Positions 11,697-22,026 of a DNA stretch of 64,000 nucleotides are shown here, piece after piece (within the stretch, counting starts at the first letter, position 1; every line of letters starts with the position of its first letter). A program made the translations under genes and the position numbers. The stretch lies in contig NZ_CP114901.1 of assembly GCF_027497175.1 (NCBI RefSeq), positions 3,038,001 to 3,102,000 on the forward strand, written 5' to 3'. The notes under the pieces are model-generated. The model saw only the letters and a program-made list of their open reading frames with translations. It had not been told where the DNA came from and did not search any database. This DNA is from Verrucosispora sp. WMMD573. GTDB taxonomy: Bacteria; Actinomycetota; Actinomycetes; Mycobacteriales; Micromonosporaceae.

Positions 11697-14255
11697 GTGA
11701 CCACAGCCGAACACGCCGTGGACGTGCTGCTCAGCGACGGCAGCACGGTCCAGTTGCGACCGATCCAGCCGTCCGACGCGCCCGAGATCGTGGCGATGCA
11801 CTCGCGGTTCTCCGAACGCACCCGCTACCTGCGCTACTTCTCGCCGTACCCACGGATCCCGGAGCGGGACCTGCGCCGCTTCGTCAACGTCGACCACCGT
11901 GACCGGGAGGCGTTCGTGGTCCTGGCCGGCGACCGGATCGTCGCTGTGGGCCGCTACGAACGGCTCGGCCCGGCCTCGCCCGACGCCGAGGTGGCCTTCG
12001 TGGTCGAGGACGCCTACCAGGGGCGGGGCATCGGATCGGTGCTGATGGAGCATCTCGCCGACGCCGCCCGCCGGGCCGGGATCGTCAACTTCGTGGCCGA
12101 GGTGCTCCCGGCCAACGGGCAGATGCTGCGGGTCTTCGCCGACTTCGGGTACCAGATCCAGCGCCAGTTCGCCGACGGTGTGGTGCACCTGAGTTTTCCG
12201 ATCGCGCCCACCGAGACGACCCTGGAGGTGCAGCGCGGACGGGAGCACCGTACCGAGGCGCGGTCCATCGCCCGGCTGCTCGCCCCGCGTGGCGTCGCCG
12301 TCTACGGCGCCAGCGCCACCGGCCAGGGGGTCGGTGCGGCGGTGCTCGGGCACCTGCGCGACGGCGGGTTCACCGGGTCGGTGGTGCCGGTGCACCCGAG
12401 CGCCGCGCGGGTGGCCGGGCTGCCCGCGTACCCGTCGGCTGCCGAGGCCGGACTGCCGGTCGACCTGGCGGTGGTGGCGGTGCCCCCGGAGGCCGCCGCG
12501 TCGGTGGTCACCGACGCCGCGGCGGCCGGGGCGCACGGACTGGTCGTGATCTCCGCCGGCTTCGCCGAGGCCGGTGTCGAGGGCGCCGCCGCGCAGCGTG
12601 CGCTGGTCCGCGCGGCCCACGCCGCCGGCATGCGGGTGATCGGCCCGAACTGCCTGGGGGTGGCCAACACCGACCCGGGCGTACGCCTCAACGCCACCCT
12701 CGCCCCGCGCCTGCCGGTGCCGGGCCGGGTCGGCATCTTCAGCCAGTCCGGTGCGTTCGGCGTGGCGCTGCTGGCCGAGGCGGACCGGCGGGGGCTCGGC
12801 CTGTCCAGCTTCGTCTCGGCCGGCAACCGGGCCGATGTCTCCGGCAACGACCTCTTGCAGTACTGGCAGGACGACCCCGGCACCGACGTGATCATGCTGT
12901 ACCTGGAGACCTTCGGTAACCCGCGCAAGTTCGCCCGGCTGGCCCGGCGGATCGGCCGGGACAAACCGGTGGTGGCGTTGGCCTCACCGGCCCGCCCGTC
13001 GGGTGTCGGTGACGTCGCCGGCCCGGACGCCACGGCGGTCAGTGCGCTGTTCGCCCAGTCCGGGGTGATCCGGGTGGACACCGTCGGTGAGCTGCTCGAC
13101 GTCGGGGTGCTACTGGCCAACCAGCCGCTGCCGGCCGGTGACCGGGTCGGCGTGGTCGGCAACTCCTCGGCGCTGACCGGGCTCGCGGCCACCGCCTGCG
13201 CAGCCCAGGGGCTCACCGTCGCCGACGGCTACCCGCGGGACGTCGGTCCGAGGGCCAGCGCGGCCGAGTTCGCCGAGGCGCTGGCCGCAGCGGCCACCGA
13301 CGATGCGGTCGACGCGCTGGTGGCGTTCTTCGCCCCGCCGCTGCCCGGCCAGTTCACCGGCACCGAGGCCGATTTCACCGCCGCGGTGCCTGCCGCTCTC
13401 TCCGGTGGCAAGCCGGTGGTGGCCACCTTCCTGGTCGGCCGTGCCCCGGCCGGGATGCCCTCCTACCCGAGCGTGGAGGAGGCGGTCCGGGCGCTGGCCC
13501 GGGTCACCGCGTACGCGCAATGGCTGCGTCGGCCGACCGGGACCCTGCCGGAGCTGTCCGGCGTCGATCCGGCGGCGGCGCAGGCGGCGCTGCGGGCGGA
13601 CGACACCGATGCGGAGGCGCTGCTGGCCGCGTACGGCATCGACGTGGTCGAGTCGGTGCCGGTCTCGTCGGTCGACAAGGCCGTCGAGGTGGCCACCCGG
13701 CTCGGGTTTCCGGTGGCGCTCAAGGCCGCGGCCCCGGGGTTGCGGCACCGCCTCGACCTCGGTGCGGTCCGGCTCGACCTGCCGGACGCCGCCGCCGTGC
13801 GCCGCGCCGGTGCGGAACTGGTGGCGGCCTTCGGCCCGGACGTCCTGGTGCAGCCGATGGTGCCGCCCGGCGTGGCCTGTGTCGTGGAGTTGGTCGAGGA
13901 TCCGGCGTTCGGGCCGGTGGTCGGATTCGGGCTGGGTGGGGTCGCCACCGAGCTGCTCGGCGATCGGGCGTGGCGGGCGGTGCCGCTGACCGACCGGGAC
14001 GCGGCCGAGTTGGTCGACGCACCCCGGGCGGCACCCTTGCTTCGTGGCCATCGGGGGGCCGCGCCGGTCGATCGCGCCGCCCTGGCCGACCTGCTGTTGC
14101 GGGTCGGTCGCCTCGCCGACGACCAGCCCCGGGTCCGGGCGCTGACGTTGAACCCGGTGCTGGCCCGACCCGATGGCCTGTCGGTGCTGCACGCGAACGT
14201 CCGGATCGGCTCCGCCGCTGTGCCGCGCCCCGACACCGGTCCCCGTCGATTGTGA
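11697..14255 (+). CDS. Pat-type protein lysine acetyltransferase (N-terminal GNAT plus NDP-forming acyl-CoA synthetase-like domain)
   Basis: An 852-residue two-domain protein. Residues 15-165 form a GNAT acetyltransferase with the acetyl-CoA loop (EDAYQGRGIGSVLM). The rest resembles an NDP-forming acetyl-CoA synthetase: a CoA-binding Rossmann segment (GVAVYGASATGQGVG), succinyl-CoA ligase-like domains, and a C-terminal ATP-grasp part. The GNAT-first order matches Streptomyces lividans PatA and is the reverse of Salmonella Pat. Where ADP-forming synthetases carry the phosphorylated histidine (SHTG-like), this protein reads DVAGPDATAVSALF with no His, so the large domain is probably regulatory. 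It starts at GTG, 27 nt after acuC; co-transcription is likely. Confidence 0.92.
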   Translation: MTTAEHAVDVLLSDGSTVQLRPIQPSDAPEIVAMHSRFSERTRYLRYFSPYPRIPERDLRRFVNVDHRDREAFVVLAGDRIVAVGRYERLGPASPDAEVAFVVEDAYQGRGIGSVLMEHLADAARRAGIVNFVAEVLPANGQMLRVFADFGYQIQRQFADGVVHLSFPIAPTETTLEVQRGREHRTEARSIARLLAPRGVAVYGASATGQGVGAAVLGHLRDGGFTGSVVPVHPSAARVAGLPAYPSAAEAGLPVDLAVVAVPPEAAASVVTDAAAAGAHGLVVISAGFAEAGVEGAAAQRALVRAAHAAGMRVIGPNCLGVANTDPGVRLNATLAPRLPVPGRVGIFSQSGAFGVALLAEADRRGLGLSSFVSAGNRADVSGNDLLQYWQDDPGTDVIMLYLETFGNPRKFARLARRIGRDKPVVALASPARPSGVGDVAGPDATAVSALFAQSGVIRVDTVGELLDVGVLLANQPLPAGDRVGVVGNSSALTGLAATACAAQGLTVADGYPRDVGPRASAAEFAEALAAAATDDAVDALVAFFAPPLPGQFTGTEADFTAAVPAALSGGKPVVATFLVGRAPAGMPSYPSVEEAVRALARVTAYAQWLRRPTGTLPELSGVDPAAAQAALRADDTDAEALLAAYGIDVVESVPVSSVDKAVEVATRLGFPVALKAAAPGLRHRLDLGAVRLDLPDAAAVRRAGAELVAAFGPDVLVQPMVPPGVACVVELVEDPAFGPVVGFGLGGVATELLGDRAWRAVPLTDRDAAELVDAPRAAPLLRGHRGAAPVDRAALADLLLRVGRLADDQPRVRALTLNPVLARPDGLSVLHANVRIGSAAVPRPDTGPRRL

Positions 14256-14266
14256 GTGGGGGCCGG

Positions 14267-14674
14267 TCAGGCTCGGCTGGAGATCTGCTGCACCGCCCAG
14301 GCGTTGCCGTCGGGGTCGGCGAAGTAGATGAAGCCGACATTGTCCAGCGGCTCCGGCACCGGACGCGGATTCTCGCCGAGCACCTGGATCTCGCTCACCT
14401 CGACGCCGCGTTCGAGCAACTCGGCGCGGGCCTTGCCGAGGTCCGGCACGACGAGTTGCAGGCCCTTCAGCGACCCCGGCGGCATCTGCGGCACGGCGCC
14501 CTTGCCGATGACGATCGAGCAGCCCGACCCGGGTGGGGTCAACTGCACGATGCGTACGTCGTCGCCGATCACGGTGTCGTGGTCGACGGCGAAACCGAGC
14601 TGGTCCTCGTAGAAAGCCTTGGCCCGGTCCACGTCGGAGACCGGTACGACCACCACTTCCAGCGTCCAGTTCAC
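14267..14674 (-). CDS. VOC family protein (glyoxalase/bleomycin-resistance fold)
   Basis: A 135-residue single-chain vicinal oxygen chelate protein with paired beta-alpha-beta-beta-beta units. Typical segments are VVVVPVSDVDRAKAFYEDQLGF near the N-terminus (split around residue 12) and GFIYFADPDGNAWAVQQ at the end. No assigned substrate. The GTG start at 14674 is supported by a strong AGGAGG six nucleotides upstream and overlaps the TGA of the SRPBCC fragment (GTGA). VOC and SRPBCC genes are commonly paired in actinobacteria, so this gene was probably the second cistron of an operon whose first gene has decayed. Confidence 0.9.
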   Translation of the reverse strand: MNWTLEVVVVPVSDVDRAKAFYEDQLGFAVDHDTVIGDDVRIVQLTPPGSGCSIVIGKGAVPQMPPGSLKGLQLVVPDLGKARAELLERGVEVSEIQVLGENPRPVPEPLDNVGFIYFADPDGNAWAVQQISSRA

Positions 14675-14964
14675 TGCTGTCCTCCTGTTCTCGTCGCCAA
14701 CAGTTCGGCGAGTCGGGTGAAGCTTTCGGTGACCCCACGGACCATCGGGTACCGCAGGGCGATGTCGCGTCCCTCGGGGGTGGCGTAGCGCAGGGTGGTG
14801 GTGACGGTGGTCCGCCCGGCCAGCTCGGTGGACGTGTGGCTGACCAGGGTGTCGCCCGGGTACGACTGGTCGTTGAAGCGTTCGGTGCAGACGAGTCGGT
14901 GCGCCATCGTGATCGTCCGGTTTGTACCTGCTTGGTGGCCGCGCGTCAAGCGGCACGCACGCAT
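14671..14964 (-). pseudogene. 5'-truncated SRPBCC (AHSA1-type) gene
   Basis: Only the C-terminal half of an SRPBCC domain is left: RLVCTERFNDQSYPGDTLV, TTTLRYATPEGRD and the terminal helix VTESFTRLAELLA. The first 60-80 residues of the fold are missing. The first Met of the homologous part is at 14907, and upstream sequence runs straight into the 14-bp terminator hairpin of the sigma gene. There is no space for the lost part or a promoter between 14965 and 15008. It remains translationally linked to the VOC gene by a GTGA overlap. Could be transcribed only by read-through. Confidence 0.75.
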
Positions 14965-14992
14965 CGGCCCCGGCGAACCGCCGGGGCCGATG
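14962..14992 (-). terminator. Strong hairpin terminator behind the SigB-like gene
   Basis: Perfect 14-bp stem (CATCGGCCCCGGCG / CGCCGGGGCCGATG) with a three-base loop, beginning 16 nt past the sigma gene's stop on the minus strand. No U-tract, as is common in actinobacteria. Confidence 0.85.
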
Positions 14993-15007
14993 GCCGGGAC
15001 GCTCAGC

Positions 15008-16018
<1,011 letters not shown>

Positions 16019-16125
16019 CTCAGTCTCTCCCCGTGTCCACGTCCGTGCCGTGTCCGCCGGCCAGTTGCGCCGGTGACAAACAGCTTGGCCGTCGGGGCGT
16101 AAAACGGGAGTGAGGCGATCGGGGA

Positions 16126-16149
16126 ACCGACAGTCGGTGCGCGACTGTC
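16126..16149. promoter_or_regulatory. Inverted repeats in the sigB/spoOM divergent promoter region
   Basis: The 299-nt intergenic region 16019-16317 has no convincing gene. It contains ACCGA-CAG-TCGGT at 16126-16138 and, overlapping it, GACAGTC (16129-16135) facing GACTGTC (16143-16149). These look like operator half-sites for one or both divergent genes. No regulator can be named. Confidence 0.35.
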
Positions 16150-16317
16150 AGGACAATTCGCCCGGGCTGCCCGACGACCGCTGAGTCGGCACTCGGCGAC
16201 GCGGTGGCCCGGCGGTTCGGCCGGCTCGGCTTGTCGGCGCCGGTTACCGTGCCAGCGGTCGGCCGTCGGGCCGGCGTACCCGCCCGGGTGCCGGGCGATC
16301 GAGCGACGGAGGCAATC

Positions 16318-17106
16318 GTGGTGTTCAAACGGCTCATGCAGGCGATGGGAGTCGGTGGTCCGTCGGTGGAGACGGTGCTGTCGAATCCGAACTGCCGGCC
16401 GGGCGGCCACCTGGAGGGCAGCATCGCGGTCACCGGCGGTGACCACGGCGTCGACGTGTCCTACGTGGCCCTGGGGCTGCTCACCCGGGTGGAGGTGGAG
16501 AGCGGCGACAACGAGTACGCCACCAACCAGGAGTTCCAGCGGCAGCAGGTCACCGGCCCGTTCCGGCTGGAAGCGGGGCAGCGCTACGACGTCCCGTTCC
16601 GGTTCGAGGTGCCGTGGGAGACCCCGCTCACCGAGCTGTACGGGCAGCACCTGCACGGGATGACCATGGGTCTGCGTACCGAACTGGAGGTGGCCCGCGC
16701 CGTCGACAAGGGTGACCTGGACACGGTGGCGGTGCACCCGCTGCCGGCCCAGGAGCGCCTGCTGGAGGCGCTGCTGCGGCTCGGGTTCCGGTTCGCGCGA
16801 GCCGACGTGGAGCGCGGGCACATCTACGGCGTCCACCAGACGTTGCCGTTCTACCAGGAGATCGAATTCTTCCCGCCCCCGCAGTACGCGGGCGCGATGA
16901 AGCAGCTGGAGGTCACCTTCGTCACCGACCCCCGGCAGGTGCAGGTGGTGTTGGAGTTGGACAAGCGGGGTGGGCTGTTCACCGAGGGCCGCGACGTCTT
17001 CGGTCGCTTCGCCGTCGAGCACGCCTCGGCGGCCAACACCGACCTTGTCGCCCAGCTCGACGGCTGGTTGCGTCAGTCGCTGCAACGCCGCGGCCTCTTC
17101 GGCTGA
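16318..17106 (+). CDS. SpoOM (sporulation-control) family protein
   Basis: Cytoplasmic arrestin-like protein of 262 residues. The family hallmark N-terminus is present (VFKRLMQAMGVGGPSVETVL), followed by beta-sandwich sequence with RPGGHLEGSIAVTGGDHGVDV and, near residue 90, YDVPFRFEVPWETPLTELYG. In Bacillus Spo0M influences sporulation and cell-cycle events; its molecular action is unclear, and actinobacterial homologues are uncharacterised. The start is set at the first of two adjacent GTG codons (16318), five nucleotides after GGAGG. Divergent from the SigB-like gene. Confidence 0.92.
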   Translation: MVFKRLMQAMGVGGPSVETVLSNPNCRPGGHLEGSIAVTGGDHGVDVSYVALGLLTRVEVESGDNEYATNQEFQRQQVTGPFRLEAGQRYDVPFRFEVPWETPLTELYGQHLHGMTMGLRTELEVARAVDKGDLDTVAVHPLPAQERLLEALLRLGFRFARADVERGHIYGVHQTLPFYQEIEFFPPPQYAGAMKQLEVTFVTDPRQVQVVLELDKRGGLFTEGRDVFGRFAVEHASAANTDLVAQLDGWLRQSLQRRGLFG

Positions 17107-17129
17107 ACTCCGCGATCCCGCGCCGTACC

Positions 17130-17570
17130 TCAGTGCCAGTTGCTGATCTGTACGTCGTTCGGCGCGGGCTCGCCCTCACCGGTCTCGACCAGCCGCTTGA
17201 GACTCATCAGGTAGATCGCCCACTTGGTGCTGCAGTGGTACATGAACTCCACCGGCTCCCGCCAACCCTCGTGGCGGAACAGCACGATCGTGAAGTCGTC
17301 CTCCCGCTTCAGCTCGAAGCGGACCCTGGTGCCGATCCACTCCTCGGGGCCGTCGACGACCTCCCAGAGCACCAACTCGGCCGGGCGGCTCTCCAGGACC
17401 TTCATGTCGAAGCCGCCCGGGACGAACCGGAATCGGAGCACTCCGCCGACATCCCCGTCGCCGTCCGTGTCCTTCGTCCACCAGTTCGCGAGCTCCTCGA
17501 CGGTGGTCAGGGCCGCGTACACGTCCTCGGGATCCGACGTGACGCCGACCCGGTGCAGGATTTCCAGCAT
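17130..17570 (-). CDS. SRPBCC (AHSA1-like) domain protein
   Basis: A 146-residue single-domain protein with a START/Bet v1-like hydrophobic cavity. Family segments include EDVYAALTTVEELANWWTKD near the start, VLRFRFVPGGFDMKV in the middle and the terminal helix WAIYLMSLKRLVETG. Role unknown; such proteins bind small hydrophobic ligands or act as chaperone-activator-like domains. It is the third gene of an operon, 88 nt behind an ArsR regulator, with another SRPBCC gene in first position. The ATG at 17570 (MLEILHRVG) aligns with relatives. Confidence 0.9.
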   Translation of the reverse strand: MLEILHRVGVTSDPEDVYAALTTVEELANWWTKDTDGDGDVGGVLRFRFVPGGFDMKVLESRPAELVLWEVVDGPEEWIGTRVRFELKREDDFTIVLFRHEGWREPVEFMYHCSTKWAIYLMSLKRLVETGEGEPAPNDVQISNWH

Positions 17571-17658
17571 CTTGATACCTCTCTTCTTGGTGAGCGGCCC
17601 GAATATGGGCAGGGTGAGTCGCGCCGCGCGGACATGGCGGCGATTCGTACGCTGTGGT

Positions 17659-17997
17659 TCAGCTCTGCTGGCCGCGCTGGATCGCCTCGGCGATCCGCTT
17701 GATCCGGCGCAACCGTGCGTCCCAGGTCGCGCCGACCGCTGACAGCTGTGCGACCGCGCGGGCGAGTTGTGCCTCGTCGACCTCGTAGCGGCGTTCCCGC
17801 CCGGCCGGCGTGCCGTGCACGAGTCCGACCCGGCCGAGTACGCCGAGGTGTTTGGCGACCGCCTGGCGGGTGACCGGCAGTTGATCGCTAAGCGTGGTCG
17901 CCGTACCGCCGCCGTCGGCCAGTAGCAGGTCGAGCATCCGCCGGCGGGTCGGGTCCCCGACGGCGGACCAGAGGTCGTCGTCGACGCCGACACTCAT
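17659..17997 (-). CDS. ArsR/SmtB-family transcriptional regulator
   Basis: Winged-helix repressor of 112 residues. The HTH is TLSDQLPVTRQAVAKHLGVL (residues 36-55), preceded by WSAVGDPTRRRMLDLLL and followed by a basic wing RERRYEV. No cysteine metal site is present, so it is of the non-metal subtype that usually accompanies SRPBCC genes. It overlaps the upstream SRPBCC gene by ATGA and is followed by another SRPBCC gene. Two perfect GCAACC-N3-GGTTGC palindromes in the promoter upstream of the operon are very likely its binding sites, giving autorepression. Confidence 0.93.
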   Translation of the reverse strand: MSVGVDDDLWSAVGDPTRRRMLDLLLADGGGTATTLSDQLPVTRQAVAKHLGVLGRVGLVHGTPAGRERRYEVDEAQLARAVAQLSAVGATWDARLRRIKRIAEAIQRGQQS

Positions 17998-18452
17998 CGA
18001 GCCGACACCAGCCGGGCCACGTAGTCGACGAGGCGGGGCAGGAAGTGATCCCAGCCGGTGGCATGGTCACGGTAGTGCTCTTCGAGCACGGCGGCCTCCC
18101 AGCCCCGTTCCCGGAACCCGGTCTCGGTGAGGCGCAACAGCGTGCCCGTGCCCGACGGAACCAGTTCGAAGGTCACCAGGAGCGAGTTGGTCGGCGCCGC
18201 GACGGCGAGTTCGTCGTACACCCAGCGGAACGAGAAGCGCCGGGGCGGGTCGGCCGCCACCACGGTCAGCGGCAGAACCTCGGCGTTGGGTGTCTCGCCG
18301 AACGAGATGGTGCCGGTGGCGCCGGGGACCGGATCGAGATCGGCGTCGTCCGGCCACCACTGCCGGAGATGTTCGGGTGCCGTGACGACCTCGTAGACCA
18401 CCTCGGGTGTGGCGTCGATCCGGATCTCCCGTTCGATGCTGCCGTACTCCAC
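17994..18452 (-). CDS. SRPBCC (AHSA1-like) domain protein, operon leader
   Basis: A 152-residue cytoplasmic Bet v1-like domain: IEREIRIDATPEVVYEVVTA at the N-terminus, LRQWWPDDADLD near residue 30, and the C-terminal helix GWDHFLPRLVDYVARL. Ligand unknown. First gene of the SRPBCC-ArsR-SRPBCC operon. Its stop overlaps the start of arsR by four bases, implying coupled translation. A sigma-70 promoter with two operator palindromes lies immediately upstream. Close coupling with ArsR suggests the protein responds to the stress or compound sensed by the regulator. Confidence 0.92.
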   Translation of the reverse strand: MEYGSIEREIRIDATPEVVYEVVTAPEHLRQWWPDDADLDPVPGATGTISFGETPNAEVLPLTVVAADPPRRFSFRWVYDELAVAAPTNSLLVTFELVPSGTGTLLRLTETGFRERGWEAAVLEEHYRDHATGWDHFLPRLVDYVARLVSAR

Positions 18453-18468
18453 GTGTTCCTCCAGACAT

Positions 18469-18528
18469 GCAACCTGTGGTTGCGTCTGACTCTAGGGCTC
18501 GTGACCGAGATGTGCAACCATCGGTTGC
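18469..18528 (-). promoter_or_regulatory. Promoter with two ArsR operators
   Basis: Two perfect copies of GCAACC-N3-GGTTGC at 18469-18483 and 18514-18528, centres 45 bp apart. Read on the minus strand, TTGCAC (18512-18517) and TAGAGT (18489-18494) form a -35 and -10 with a 17-bp spacer. The distal operator covers the -35 and the proximal one lies just after the -10 near the start of transcription, an arrangement ideal for repression. Confidence 0.85.
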
Positions 18529-18529
18529 T

Positions 18530-18952
18530 CTATAGGTCCAGGAGGATGGTGCGTGGACCGACGTTGACGCTCTCCACCAGCATGTGCGCGCGGAAGCGGC
18601 CGGTCTCGACCGTCGCGCCGCGCTGGCGCAGCGTGCGGACCGTCTCCTCGACGAGCGGTTCCGCCACCTCGGCCGGAGCGGCTGCGGTCCAGCTCGGCCG
18701 GCGGCCCTTGCGGGCGTCGCCGTAGAGGGTGAACTGGCTGACCACGAGAATCGGCGCGGCCATCTCCGCCGCCGACCGCTCGTCGTCCAGGATGCGCAGC
18801 TCGTGCACCTTGCGAGCCATCGTCCGGGCGGTCTCCGGGGTGTCGGTGTGGGTCACCCCGAGCAGCACCAGCAGCCCGTCGCCGATCGCGCCGACCACCT
18901 CGCCGTCGACGGTCACGCTGGCCTGGCCGACCGTCTGCACCACCGCCCGCAT
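18530..18952 (-). CDS. dtd: D-aminoacyl-tRNA deacylase
   Basis: Hydrolyses D-aminoacyl-tRNAs (and Gly-tRNA-Ala), recycling tRNA. 140 residues, the normal length. Signatures are the N-terminal [20 protein letters not shown] split at residue 14, [16 protein letters not shown] around residue 78 and a C-terminal Gly-cisPro-like motif NVGPRT. The usual motif is NDGPVT; here it reads NVGPRT, a modest deviation at the active-site edge. The ATG at 18952 is the family start. The stop lies two bases from the distal ArsR operator of the next operon. Confidence 0.93.
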   Translation of the reverse strand: MRAVVQTVGQASVTVDGEVVGAIGDGLLVLLGVTHTDTPETARTMARKVHELRILDDERSAAEMAAPILVVSQFTLYGDARKGRRPSWTAAAPAEVAEPLVEETVRTLRQRGATVETGRFRAHMLVESVNVGPRTILLDL

Positions 18953-19004
18953 CAGGCGACCACCCGCGCGGGAGCGCTTGCCGAGCGTGCCGGCACCGGC
19001 CGCC

Positions 19005-20474
19005 TCACGGCTGCACCGGCGCGATGAAGCCCCGCTCCACCAGGTGCGCCACGATCGGTCCGGCGGCCTCGGCCAGCTCCTCGGCAGCGACGTCGTGAGC
19101 CACGGCGAGCAGTGCCAGCTGGTCCCGCAGCGGCAACCGCCCGTCGGCCCCGCCCGCCAGAGCCAGCACCAATGGGTCGATCTCCTCGGTCCAACGCAGC
19201 CCGTCCGGCAGGGCGAGGACCTGTCGGTCCACCCCCCAGCCCTCGGAGCCCATCGTCGCCTCCTGGCGCAGCTGGAGTCCGTCGGCGGCGCGGTAGCGCG
19301 CGGCCAGCAGACCGTCGGTGTCACGGCCGCGCAGCCAGTCCTGCCGGTCGAACCATTCGGCGATCCGGTCACCCATCGGGGGTTGCACCCGCTGGCGCAG
19401 ATCCTCCACCCGCAGCACCGGGTCGGCACGGTCGCCGCGGCGCAGCGAGACGATGCCGAAGCCGATCGCTTCCACCTTGTGCGCGTCGAACCAGTCGAGC
19501 CAGTCCGCCATCCGTTGCGGGTCGGTGGCCTCCCCCACATCGGTCAGCCAAAGATTGACGTACGCCATCGGGTCGGCGACCTCGCGCTGGACGACCCAGG
19601 CGTCCAGGCCGGTGCCGGTGAACCAGCCGGCGACCCGGTCGCCCCAGTCCTCGCCGGCCACGTGCACCCAGTTGGCGAGGTACTGCATGGTGCCGCCCTC
19701 GGTGAGCAGGCCCGGGGCGGCGGCGGCCAGCTCGGCGCCGATCGCGTCGCCGACCCGACCGGAGTCGCGGTAGACATGGGTGGTGGTGCCCGGCCCGACC
19801 ACGAAGGGCGGGTTGCTCACCACGAGGTCGAACCGCCGGCCGGCGACCGGAGCCACCAGATCGCCGTGCAGCAACTCCCAGTCCTGGCCGTTGAGGGCGG
19901 CGGTGGTGGCGGCGAAGCGCAGCGCCCGCCGGGACACGTCGGTGGCGGTGACCCGCCGGGCGTGGGTGCCCAGGTGCAACGCCTGCACGCCCGAGCCGGT
20001 ACCCAGATCCAGCGCGCTGTCCACCGGTCGCCGGACGGCCGCGCCGATCATCGTCTGCGTGGCCCCGCCGATGCCGAGCACGTGTTCGGCGTGCAGCGGG
20101 CGGCCGGGACGGGCGCTGGCCGGGACGTCCGCGAGGACCCACCAGTCGTCGCCGTACGGCTCCAGGTCCATGCCCATCCGTAGTCCGTCGCCGTCCCGTT
20201 CGACAAGTCCCGCGTCGAGCGCCTCGGTGAGCGGCAGTGGCGCCAGCGCGGCGGCGACCGCGCTCTCCGGCTCGGTCTGCTCGCAGATGAACACCCGGAT
20301 CAGGGTGGCGAGGGGATCCCGGTCCTCGGTGGCGCGCAGCGCGGCTCGGAAGTCGTTGCGGGCGACACCGCCGGTCGCCTGCGGGCCGAGCCGGGTGGCG
20401 ATGCCGTTGGTGGTGAAGGCGGCCTCGGTCAACGCGGTCCGCAGCGCTTCGACGCCGGCGGGGGAGAGCAGCAT
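19005..20474 (-). CDS. Class I SAM-dependent methyltransferase (NPPF type)
   Basis: A 489-residue cytoplasmic protein. After an N-terminal helical region, residues 150-290 form a Rossmann-type methyltransferase domain with motif [18 protein letters not shown] and motif [10 protein letters not shown]. The NPPF tetrapeptide is typical of enzymes methylating amino or amide nitrogen in nucleic acids or proteins (HemK/RsmC-like). A C-terminal winged-helix-like domain follows. The family is conserved in actinobacteria with no proven substrate. Start taken at the ATG 20474 ([12 protein letters not shown]); an in-frame GTG 15 nt upstream is an alternative. Confidence 0.85.
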   Translation of the reverse strand: MLLSPAGVEALRTALTEAAFTTNGIATRLGPQATGGVARNDFRAALRATEDRDPLATLIRVFICEQTEPESAVAAALAPLPLTEALDAGLVERDGDGLRMGMDLEPYGDDWWVLADVPASARPGRPLHAEHVLGIGGATQTMIGAAVRRPVDSALDLGTGSGVQALHLGTHARRVTATDVSRRALRFAATTAALNGQDWELLHGDLVAPVAGRRFDLVVSNPPFVVGPGTTTHVYRDSGRVGDAIGAELAAAAPGLLTEGGTMQYLANWVHVAGEDWGDRVAGWFTGTGLDAWVVQREVADPMAYVNLWLTDVGEATDPQRMADWLDWFDAHKVEAIGFGIVSLRRGDRADPVLRVEDLRQRVQPPMGDRIAEWFDRQDWLRGRDTDGLLAARYRAADGLQLRQEATMGSEGWGVDRQVLALPDGLRWTEEIDPLVLALAGGADGRLPLRDQLALLAVAHDVAAEELAEAAGPIVAHLVERGFIAPVQP

Positions 20475-20579
20475 GTCGTGTCCGTCCACACCGTCATCCT
20501 GCCTGGTGACGTCGGTCCGGAGACTACCGCCCGTGACACTGCCAATCAATCGACAAACGTTGCTGTTATATCCGTCGAT

Positions 20580-20612
20580 CTAGCGCTAGCATTCCTCCAA
20601 CTCAGTTGGAGG
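20580..20612. promoter_or_regulatory. Two palindromes upstream of the subtilase gene
   Basis: CTAGCGCTAG at 20580-20589 and the perfect 8-bp inverted repeat CCTCCAAC-TCA-GTTGGAGG at 20594-20612, in the 5' region of the secreted protease gene. The second could be an operator or a leader hairpin that sequesters a pseudo ribosome-binding sequence. No clear -10/-35 could be assigned. Confidence 0.5.
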
Positions 20613-20665
20613 GTGCGGACCGCCCGGCCAGAAGCCCGGTCGGCCGCCCAGGTAAGGGAGGCACG

Positions 20666-21886
<1,221 letters not shown>

Positions 21887-21902
21887 TCCTCAAATGATCG
21901 AC

Positions 21903-21939
21903 CGGCCCGGCGGACGGTGCGAACCGACCCGCCGGGCCG
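21903..21939 (+). terminator. Hairpin terminator after the subtilase gene
   Basis: Perfect 11-bp inverted repeat CGGCCCGGCGG / CCGCCGGGCCG with a 15-nt loop, 17 nt after the stop codon. Confidence 0.75.
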
Positions 21940-22026
21940 AGTCACGTCTTCGGCCCGCCCGGACCGGTTCGGGTCGAGGTGGGTGTCAGCGCACGTCCCG
22001 ACCCCGGGTACGGGCAGGATGAGGGC

